From Cenococcum geophilum 1.58 (Eukaryota; Ascomycota; Dothideomycetes; Gloniales; Gloniaceae): a stretch of 64,000 nucleotides of DNA. Positions 55,618 to 64,000 of this stretch are shown here, one piece after another; position 1 is the stretch's first letter, and the number at the start of each line of letters is the position of its first letter. Made by a program: the position numbers and the translations under genes. Below the pieces are notes generated by a model. The model did not search any database. It had not been told where the DNA came from and was given only the letters and a program-made list of their open reading frames with translations. The stretch is taken from assembly GCA_001692895.1 (NCBI GenBank), contig KV748206.1, forward strand, positions 318,434-382,433, written 5' to 3'.

Positions 55618-56680
55618 ATGACCTCGCTTAAATCCCTGCAAAGCCGCAATCTATATACTATTGGGTGGATTACCGCTCTCCTATTAGAACGAGCTGCAGC
55701 GACTGCGGTTCTTGACGAGAAGTATAGAACACCCCTTGATTTTAATCAGCCTCGCTCTAACACAAACTCTTATACTTAGGGTCGTGTTGGAGAGCATAAC
55801 GTTATAATCGCTTCGCTAGCTATAGGAGTCTATGGTATAGCATCTGCCGCTACTACTGCTCTCCCTATACTCTCTTTATTTCCTTAGATTTAATTCGGAC
55901 TTCTTATTAGAATTGGTGCTGGGATTCCTAGGATAAATAAGGGTCGCGATATTTGGCTTGGAGATATTGCTGTTAGCCAGCCCCATGGGATAAGTAGAGG
56001 GGTGGTTTAGTATGATCTTAGAAAGGTAAAACCCGGACAGAAGTATAAGCGCAGAGACTTTTTAAACAGACTACTAGAGGTACTTTTTAAAGCGCTAGCT
56101 AACTTGTAGGCGTAATACGAACTTAAAGGACTAAGGGTGTTAGAGCTTCTCAAAAAAGCTTTAATATACTACCCTTATCTAATAAAGTTAAAGCATAGTT
56201 ATATGTACCAAGGCTTTACAAATAATTATCTCTTTAAAGCCGTATATAACTACGTTCTAGGTATAGACTGCTATAATTACGACCTAAAGGAAGAAATCTA
56301 ACGAGAGAAACGTGACCTAGCGGATCCGGAGATATACTACGGCACTATAGCTTTAGGCAATACTTTAATAAAAGACGCCGCCACTTAAGACAGAATTCTT
56401 AAAGAGATAGGGGAAGATTGCATCTGTTTTAAGATAGAAGCCGCCGGTCTTATAAACAATTTTCCTTATCTAGCTATAAGAGGTATATATAACTATGCCA
56501 ACTCTTATAAGAATGACCGATAGCAACAGTATGCTACAGCAACAGCAGTAGCGTATGCTAAAGAGCTTCTTTCTTATTGCCTTAGTGAGAATATCTAAAG
56601 GACCTAAAAGGCGATTGATATTCTTAAATAGAGTTAGTCTACCTTACCCATCTACTAGGATAAATAAAGATAACTTCCAT
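55618..56680 (+). pseudogene. Nucleoside phosphorylase (PNP/UDP) domain pseudogene
   Basis: From ATG 55618: YTIGWITALLLERAAATAV (55650), NVIIASLAIGVYGIASAATT-type residues (55797-55855), IGAGIPRINKG (55915), DIWLGDIAVSQPHG (55950), PEIYYGTIALGNTLIKD (56325), CICFKIEAAGLINNFP (56420), then RGIYNYANS (56480). This is the phosphorylase/MTA-nucleosidase-like fold used as an N-terminal effector module on many fungal NLR and ankyrin proteins. The segment usually reading RGICDYADSH has Cys to Tyr and Asp to Asn twice, all G-to-A. TAA/TAG stops appear from 55777. No NACHT follows within the next kilobase, so the copy was truncated or stood alone. Confidence 0.85.
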
Positions 56681-57640
56681 TAAAGTCGCAGAAATAGTAG
56701 TTGAGATTCATTCTGTTACATTAGACGCTAGGGCCAGTGATTTATTTAGACTGGAGTGGCGTGGATCTAAGGTTAAATCCACTCCATCTACTAAAAAGAC
56801 GATTTGACTCCAGGAGCGCTATGGAGCTCCAGTGTAGATATATACTATTTATAGTAAGTCTTGGCGCGACTTTGGTGTTATATTTGGGGGGTAGGAGGCG
56901 TTTAAACTTACTAAAAAAGATTGTCAGATTTGCCCATTAGTTTCCTCATTACCTTCCTCCGTAATCTCATTGTCCTTAATAACCACCACCCCATCGCCAC
57001 GTAGGCTCTTCCTTAGAACACCTTCCTTTTAATATAATTATAAGCTCCTAGTAGTGCTCCTGCTTTTTATAAAGCCAGCGGTAAAAGTACGTGGTTTTGC
57101 TATTCGAATCTTTTAGTAAGATATCCTTACCCCGCCGCCGGGTCGGTAACGTTTGTTGCTTAGTACCGAATATACGTAGAGCTAAAACTCGTTAACTTCC
57201 TTGGAATCGTTAGCCTTTGGATTAATTAATTTTGGTATAAGAATAATGTCGTTGGTAGGCGCGGCTTTAGGAAAGAATTATTCTATGGTAATTAAGGGAA
57301 GTGAAATTAAGCCACTAAGTAATTAAGTATATAGGAAGGAGAGCAGGAAAGGAAATAATGAGACTTTATAGATTGTATGGGGGACGCTCACATTCAAGAA
57401 AACCGAGTCATTGTGCGGCTTAACCGATTGGCTTAACACCACGCTCTAATACCTTATTGATCCTTCCTCTATAGCTACCTTCTTTTAATTAGATATATAA
57501 CTGGCGCTCTAAGAGCTCTAAAGCCTCAAAATCTACTCCACGCTACTAATTAAATTACCGGATCTATATATTGGGAAAATATTCGCAGGATAAGATTTAA
57601 GTAGACTTTGGTTTTCGCGTTTCGCGTAATTAATATGCAA
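56680..57640. other. Decayed DNA, no gene supported
   Basis: A 67-codon open frame at 56737-56940 lacks recognisable features and may be eroded downstream sequence of the PNP gene. The rest is stop-rich. Confidence 0.45.
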
Positions 57641-59510
57641 TTTAACTAACTTGACACGCAATTAACCAACTTAACACGTAATTAACTAACTTAATATGCA
57701 ATTTAACCAACTTAATACGCAGTTAACCTACTTAATATGCAATTTAACCAACTTAATACGCAGTTAACCTACTTAATATGTAATTTAACTAACTTAATAT
57801 GTAGTTAACCTACTTAATATGTAATTTAACTAACTTAACACGTAGTTAACCTACTTAATATATAATTTAACTAACTTAATACGTAGTTAACCTACTTAAT
57901 ATATAATTTAACTAACTTAATACGCAATTAACCTACTTAATATATAATTTAACTAACTTAATATATAGTTAACCTACTTAATAACTTTAAAAGCTAACTG
58001 TATATTTCTTAACGTGCGATTAAGGTAAAGTTATATACTATATATTTAACTATTATATATAATCCTATACAATCTTATACAATCTTATATAATCTTATAC
58101 AATCTTATAGTCTTATTACTTAGAGGCTCTGCACGAGGCTTTATACGAAGCTCTGCGTATAGAGGCTCTGTATAAAGCTCTGCGCATAGAGGCTCTGTAT
58201 AAAGCTCTGCACGAAGCTTCGCATAAGGCTCTTCACGAGGCTCTATACGAAGCTCTGCGTACAGAGGCTCTGCACGAAGCTCTGCACGAAGCTCTGCACG
58301 AAGCTCTGCACGAAGCTCTGCACGAAGCTCTGCATAAGGCTCTATACGAGGCTCTGCGCGAGGCTCTACGCGAAGCTCTGCGTATAGAGGCTCTGCACGA
58401 GGCTCTGCGAGAAGCTCTGCGTACAGAGGCTCTGCATGAGGCTCTGCGCGAAGCTCTGCGTACAGAGGCTCTACACGAAGCTCTGCATCGGTCCCGCTAT
58501 ATTCCGATAGCCTCTACACGTGCCTCTACCCTATGTAACCACCTTATTTTTTACCCTTCCTTCCTTCTTTATATCCTCCTCTACCTAGGGAGGCACCAGA
58601 ACGGCAGCCAGCAGAGGACCGTTGCTAGAACTAGACGACCGTCGCCAGAACCAGACGACCGTCGCCAGAACCAGACGACCGTCGCTAGCCAGACGACCGT
58701 TACTAGAACTAGACGAACCGTTGCCAGAGCTAGACGACCGTCGCCAGAACCAGACGACCGTTGCCAGCGCCAGACGACCGTTGCCAGAGCTAGACGACCG
58801 TCGCCAGAACCAGACAACCGTTGCCAGCGCTAGACGACCGTCGCCAGAACTAGACAACCGTCGCTAGCCAGACGACCGTTACTAGAACTACACAACCGTC
58901 GCCAGATAACCGTCGCCAGAGCTAGACGACCGTCGCTAGAACTAGACAATTATCGCTAGAACTAGACGACTGTTACTAGAACTAAACGACTGTCGCCAGA
59001 ACTAGACGACTGTCGCCGTCGCTAGACGATAACGACTAGCCAGCGAACACTATAAATGATTTAATCAATTAATTGAATTAAGGCAGTATAGACAGGTAGG
59101 CATAAATAGGGAGATGCTAATAGGTAGGTAGATGCTAATAGGTAGGTAGATACAGACTAGTAATTAGATGCAGATAGGTAAGCAGATATAGATAGGTAAG
59201 TAAATGCTAACGGGTAGGCAGATATAGATAGGTAGGTAGATGTAAATAGGTAGGCGATATAAATAGGTAGGTGATATAGATAGGTAGGCAATGCAGATAG
59301 GTAGGTGATATAGATAGGTAGGCAATATAAATAGGTAGGCGATGTAGATAGGTAGGCGATGCAGATAGGTAGGCGATATAGATAGGTAGGCAATATAGAT
59401 AGGTAGGTAATGTAGATAGGTAGGCAATGTAGACAGGTAGGCGATGTAGGTAGGTAGGTAGATAGGTAGNTAGGTAAGTNAATAGGTAGATAGGTAGAAG
59501 AGAACNATTN
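57640..59510. repeat. Mosaic of five different tandem repeats in series
   Basis: Modules in order: (1) 57645-57985, ~20/21-bp units alternating as a ~41-bp dimer (TTAACCTACTTAATATGCA and TTTAACCAACTTAATACGCA), about 16 monomers; (2) 58060-58112, 10-bp AATCTTATAC; (3) 58125-58490, 12-bp GAAGCTCTGCAC with GCGTATAGAG variants; (4) 58607-59030, 20-bp GACGACCGTCGCCAGAACCA; (5) 59090-59500, ~17-bp GTAGGCGATGCAGATAG. N at 59470, 59480, 59506 and 59510 close the block. The open frames in module 4 and 5 are repeat artefacts. Modules 4 and 5 plus their flanks recur at 42960-43670. Confidence 0.9.
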
Positions 59511-59890
59511 CTATATTATATTAAATTATCTAAAATAATATTTATTTTGCTAGCCTTATAAATAGCCTTAAAGTAGCTTTTATTTATTTAAAATATACTA
59601 TTAGTATAAAAGAGGTAAATATAATTATAGTTGCCAAATGCGTAGATTACTAGCAGGTTTCGCGTAGGTTGCGCGCAGGTTGCGCGCAGATTGCGCGCAG
59701 GCTGCGTGTCAAAAAAACACGACATAGGCTAGTCGGTCGAGTTACCAAATGCCCTCAACTGCGCGCCAATTGCGTCAACCACCAACCATTAAGGCCATTG
59801 GTAGGGTACCATATTTTGCCGATATAGCTAATGCAAATCGGCTCTAGCTAAACGCGCCAAATCGGCTCCAGTCCAAATAGATCACTGGCT
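59511..59890. other. Spacer with GC-rich 11-bp repeats
   Basis: At 59655-59705 the word GGTTGCGCGCA recurs about four times with small changes. The remainder is moderately GC-rich and may be the eroded 5' part of the next NLR gene. Confidence 0.5.
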
Positions 59891-62800
59891 AGGGCTACGA
59901 TGAATTCTCTAAACTAAGACAGTTTAAGTAACAAAATCAACAAGTGGCTATCCCCTCCCGACCCCTCTATAAACCTAAACGAAGTAAAGAAGAAGCGATA
60001 TAATGGAACGGGCTACTAGTTCCTTAACAATAAGCTATTTAAAGGATGGAAGTCAGGATTATGTTAGTGCCTCTGGCTATATAGAATCCTAGGATATAGT
60101 AAGACTGTTCTAAGCTTAACTATTATTAAATATCTCCAATTATACCAAGACAAGTTTTCTTCTATAGTGCTATATTTCTTCTTTAACTTTAATAATGCCA
60201 AGAAACAGTTAGTGGATGGTTTTACGCGCTCGCTCGTAGAATAACTATACTTAAGATGCTAAGCCTTAAGAAAAGAACTTAATGTACTATTTTTAAACTG
60301 CTTAGATGGTTACTATTAGCCTATAATAGAGTCGCTCTTTAAGACCTTTCTGCGTATAATATAGTACATTAATTGCGTTTAAATTGTTATCAACGCCTTA
60401 AACAAATGTAAAGAAAGAAAAGAATTAATTAGTTGGATAAAAAGGATATATGCCCTTAAACAAGCTAATATCTAGCTTTTAGCTATGAGTTAGAGAGAGG
60501 AAAAACTAGAGTCTGGGATTAGACGCTAGCTTAATAAGAAAAATTTTATCTCTATTTAATGGGAGCTAGTAGATTCTAATATTCGCGTATACGTCCGGGG
60601 AACGCTCTACGGTAATAATAACTTTCTTAGGTAGGAGTTAAAGCTAGGTATACTTAAAGAAATTAAGATTAAGCTAGTGGGAAAGGCGAATGGTATATAA
60701 GCATATATATTGCTTAGGACTTTATTAGCTAGCTAACGCTTACTTTTTAGATTATTAGGTTTCGATGGGCTATATATTAACTTAAGGCCCTTAAGAAATG
60801 CTTAGACCGTCAACAGCTGGCGGATACGCTTATATCCCTTCTAGAGATACTTAATAAAACGTACTAAAGAATCTTAGTTAGTATAAATAAGCAAAATAAG
60901 CCTTATACAATAAGGATCCTACAGTTCCTTACTTTCTTAGATCGGCCCTTAACAATTAAGGAAGCCGTAGATATAGTGGTCGTTAACCCTTATAATATAC
61001 CCCCATTTAACCCTAAGCTATACATGCCTAGACCTTTAGATATTATAAGGACCTATCCAAGCCTAATTGCTCTTATAAGAAGAAATCCAGATCCTAACAG
61101 ACGAGAGGTGTGGGAACTTTAACTAGCACACTTCTCTATTAAGGAATACCTCCAATCCAGACAAGTGTAGGACAGCTTTCGCAAGAGCTTTCTTAAGGTA
61201 AATATAAAAGGAGTTATCGTAAGCGTCTGCCTAGCGTATTTATTATAGGTTAATATTAATCTACCTACCGCTGATATCGAGTCTATATTTTCTCTTGCGT
61301 AATATTCTGCGAAGTATTGGAGTAAGTATGTATGAACGGTGGATAGGCAGCAAGACGTTCTGGTAAGGATTCTATAATTTTTCGCAAACCCACAAGAATA
61401 CTTCATTTAGGGCCGTATATATAATCCGGATAAGCCTTAGAAGGAGAATATAATATAAAGGCCTATATAAGAGCCACTATACTACACATCCCTAACCGGG
61501 CTAATCAATATTATGCGCTCTCTCCTAAAAATAGAAGTTAATATTAATAGGCAGGGAGGAAAATACGGGAACGCCCTACAGGCCGTAGCTATAAAAGGGT
61601 ATAAAAAGATCGTCTAAGCTTTATTAAAGAGTGGCGCTAGCGTTAGCTAGTCCGGCGGCTTCTTTATAAACTTACTATATGCGGCTTATTATAAAGGCTA
61701 CGGAGATATAGCGAAGATGTTACTGGATAATAGGGCTAATCTAAACTAGTAGGGTAGTTTTTACGGCACCGCTCTTCATGCTGCGTCTCTTAAAGGTTAT
61801 AGTACTGTTATACAAATATTAATTAATAGAAAGGCCGATGTTAATGCCCGTAGGATACGGTATTACAGCGCTTTAGAGGCTATAGTATCTGGCAACCATA
61901 AAAAAATAGTTTAGATATTAATTTGCGCCGGCAGCAATATAAATATATAAAGTCGCTAGTTTAATAGGACTATCCTCTACTAGGCTGCTTAAATAGGTTA
62001 GGATAATATAACTAAAGTCTTACTAAATGCATATGTAGCGGTTAACGCCTATAACAAAAACCGGAAAACGGCTCTTTACATTATATTAGAAAACGGGCAT
62101 ACTAAAACAGTTAATATATTGCTTAAAGCTGGTGCAAAAGTTAACGCTCTTAATAATTAATAGAGGGCTCTTTATATTATATTAAAAAACGGGCATACTA
62201 AGACAGTTAATGTACTGCTTAAAGCTGGTATAGAAGTTAATACTCTTAACGATTAATGGAGGGCTCTTTATATTATATTACAAGACGGGCATACTAAGAC
62301 AGTTAATATATTGCTTAAAGCCGGTGTAGAAGTTAACACTCTTAATAATTAATAGAGGGCTCTTTATATTATATTAAAAAACGGGTATACTAAGACAGTT
62401 AATGTATTGCTTAAAGCTGGTGTAGAAGTTAACGCTCTTAATAATTAATAGAAGGCTCTTTATATTATATTACGGAACGGGTATACTAAGATAGTTAATA
62501 TACTGCTTAAAGCTGGTGTAGAAGTTAATGCTCTTAACGATTAATGGAGGGCTCTTTATATTACATTATAAGACGGGTATACTAAGATAGTTAATATATT
62601 GCTTAAAGCCGGTGCGGAAGTTGACGCTCTTAATAATTAATGGAGGGCTCTTTATAATATATTAGAAAAAGGGCATACCGAGACAGTTAATATATTGCTT
62701 AAAGCCGGTGCGGAAGTTGACGCTCTTAATAATTAATAAAGGGCTCTTTATAGTGCATTAGGGAACAGGCATACCGAGATAGTTAATGTATTGCTTAAAG

Positions 62801-63625
62801 CCGGTGCGGAAGTTGACGCTCTTAATAATTAATGGAGGGCTCTTTACTGTGTATTAGGGAATAGGCATACTAAGACAGTTAATATATTGCTTAAAGCTGG
62901 TGCGGAAGTTAACGCTCTTAATAATTAATAGAGGGCTCTTTATATTATATTAGGGAACGGGCATACTAAGATAGTTAATATATTGCTTAAGGCTGGTGCG
63001 GAAGTTAACGCTCTTAGTAATTAATAGAGGGCTCTTTGTATTGCATTGTGGAACAGGCATATAGCTGTCGTTAAATTACTTCTTATAAACAACACTATCA
63101 ATCCAAACTTAAAAGATAACGTAGGTCGGATACCGCTATTTTTGGCAGCAAGAAACGGATCCCGGAAACTATTTAAGCTGTTACTTTCCAATAATAGGGT
63201 TAAACCTGACACCAAGAATTATTACGCTTTGATACTATTATTAATAGCAGTAGCTAATAGACGCGAAGAGGTAGTAGAGCTCCTTCTCGCCATTAACTAT
63301 ATAAACTTTAATTATGTAGACAGTTTCGGTCAAACTCCACTATAGTGGGCTAAACGGAATAGGAATTCTCAGATTATAAAACTCCTTAAAAATAATTAAA
63401 AGAAAAGTAAGCTTATTTTTAAGAATTTCTACTTTACGGAAATGGATCAGGTTTAATACGATAAGGCTTTAAGATAGTGCAACGTCTACACGTTGGATAT
63501 TCTGACGGGGAATACTTACTATAAATGCTTAGTTTGTAATAGAGAGGGTTTCCATATTTATTTGGAGTGCTTTAAAATTAGTAGCCATTGTCTTAATAAT
63601 TCTCACACATTGGTGAACAAATAAA
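59890..63625 (+). pseudogene. NACHT-ankyrin-ZZ NLR pseudogene
   Basis: Domains in order on the plus strand. NACHT: the P-loop at 60081-60113 reads RILGYSKTVL where GIPGCGKTVL is typical, followed by SSIVLYFFFNFNNAKKQL, then IVINALNKCKERKELISW (Walker B region with D to N). The post-NACHT helical part has RILQFLTF-type and NPDPNRREVWEL (61090). Ankyrin repeats start at about 61530 (GNALQAVAIKGYKKIV, GTALHAASLKGYS), followed by eleven 96-bp units at 62069-63124 and a clean stretch at 63046-63345 (VVKLLLINNTINPN, PLFLAARNGSRKLFKLLL). The C-terminus (63480-63620) has paired Cys and His spacing (YYKCLVC, HIYLEC, HCLNNSH) like a ZZ zinc finger, with two Cys turned to Tyr. Stops are TAA/TAG throughout. 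Proteins of this build act as non-self sensors in ascomycetes. Confidence 0.88.
62069..63124 (+). repeat. 96-bp ankyrin-coding tandem array, 11 units
   Basis: Units start at 62069 and then every 96 bp exactly (62165, 62261, 62357, 62453, 62549, 62645, 62741, 62837, 62933, 63029). Each codes a 32-residue ankyrin repeat (ALYIIL, GHTKTVNILLKAGAEVNALN). The first ten carry a TAA in the same codon (AATTAATRG), beside a Trp codon often turned to TAG. The phase is perfect, showing recent unit gain or gene conversion before decay. Confidence 0.93.
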
Positions 63626-63659
63626 TGTCAAAATGTTAATTATGTTAAATTGGCTGACC

Positions 63660-63970
63660 TAACCGTGAAATTGTGAAATATTTGAAACCGACATGGGTTG
63701 AGTCAGTAATCTCTGGATCTGCCCCAACTCGATGTAAAATATCGCCTTGTACTCCTTCCAATATAGCTACAGGGAGTTGAGTATAATATCCTCCCTGTGA
63801 AGAAGTGGACAAGCAAGTGGTGGGGACGTTTAAGAGGGCGCTGGGTGCGGAGTATCTAGGTACGCTAACCAACGTCGCCAACCTTGCATTTAGGTTGGAA
63901 TCACATCGCCGCAATGAGGAGGCCATCTTACCGATAAAAAATTTTCTAGCTGCGGAAACAGATCCTTAGC
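63660..63970 (+). pseudogene. TPR-repeat remnant (kinesin-light-chain-like)
   Basis: A plus-strand frame reads VVGTFKRALGAEYLGTLTN, then VANLAFRLESHRRNEEAI, the pattern of fungal NLR-associated TPR repeats (usual RVLGxEHPDTLTSMxNLA...GRxxEAE). Base composition here is nearly normal, so this fragment looks little affected by RIP. It ends at a stop near 63968 and lacks most of a gene. The minus-strand open frame at 63926-63645 is its shadow. Confidence 0.6.
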
Positions 63971-64000
63971 CCTTAGCATCCTTATAAAGAGACATCCCTC

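Noticed and set aside
58581..58867. Overlapping open frames on both strands with Gly/Trp/Arg repeats
   Set aside because: They are read-through of the 20-bp tandem repeat in several frames, not genes.
59157..59427. Tyr/Leu/Pro-rich open frames on the minus strand
   Set aside because: Product of the 17-bp tandem repeat; two frames give the same kind of peptide.
63645..63926. 93-codon minus-strand open frame
   Set aside because: Antisense to a TPR-like plus-strand frame that has recognisable repeat residues.

Overview
The window looks like nuclear DNA of a filamentous ascomycete (Pezizomycotina). The signs are short introns (43-62 bp) with GTAAGT/GTATGT-like donors and CTAAC-like branch sites, fungal STAND/NLR domain families, Ty3/gypsy and Ty1/copia elements, and pervasive decay typical of repeat-induced point mutation (RIP). 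In the decayed stretches nearly every in-frame stop is TAA or TAG where the protein family expects Gln or Trp, Cys and His are turned into Tyr, Gly into Arg/Lys, and the DNA is saturated with TpA.

Layout. 1-5.4 kb: a RIP-killed Ty3/gypsy chromovirus with its 3' LTR (5' end outside the window), then a gag-like remnant and a second LTR-like start (5.75-7.4 kb). 7.7-8.4 kb: extremely AT-rich DNA. 9-25 kb: a desert of decayed reading frames, mostly unrecognised, including a long one with a Myb/SANT-like segment (10.0-12.2 kb) and a protein-kinase-like remnant (21.3-21.9 kb). 26.9-29.1 kb: a dead AAA+ ATPase. 29.7-31.2 kb: small hairpin repeats and the right end of a minisatellite-bearing transposon.

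32.2-38.2 kb is the only well-preserved genic island. It holds two head-to-head patatin-like phospholipase genes and an ankyrin-repeat gene. A 1.25-kb miniature LTR retrotransposon (TRIM) with a perfect 5-bp target duplication sits in the shared promoter of the patatin pair. The minus-strand patatin keeps all catalytic motifs; the plus-strand copy has lost the catalytic Asp and one oxyanion Gly.

38.3-40.9 kb: three levels of nested terminal-inverted-repeat elements. 41.0-48.8 kb: a complete but dead Ty1/copia element with 268-bp LTRs, a 5-bp target duplication, and a 1.5-kb block of unrelated tandem repeats inside gag. 49.2-51.6 kb (minus): NACHT NLR pseudogene. 52.3-53.5 kb: CHAT-domain pseudogene. 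53.9-55.0 kb: another minisatellite-bearing TIR element. 55.6-56.7 kb: nucleoside-phosphorylase (PNP/UDP) effector pseudogene. 57.6-59.5 kb: a mosaic of five different tandem repeats. 59.9-63.6 kb: NACHT-ankyrin-ZZ NLR pseudogene with an eleven-unit, 96-bp ankyrin array. 63.7-64.0 kb: a TPR remnant.

Taken together, the right half is rich in module types used by fungal NLR/STAND proteins in allorecognition and programmed cell death (patatin, PNP, CHAT, NACHT, ankyrin, TPR). Most are dead; the patatin/ankyrin island is the part that may still be functional. No bacterial, tRNA, rRNA or CRISPR feature was found. Coordinates of decayed features are approximate unless a repeat boundary or splice site is given.
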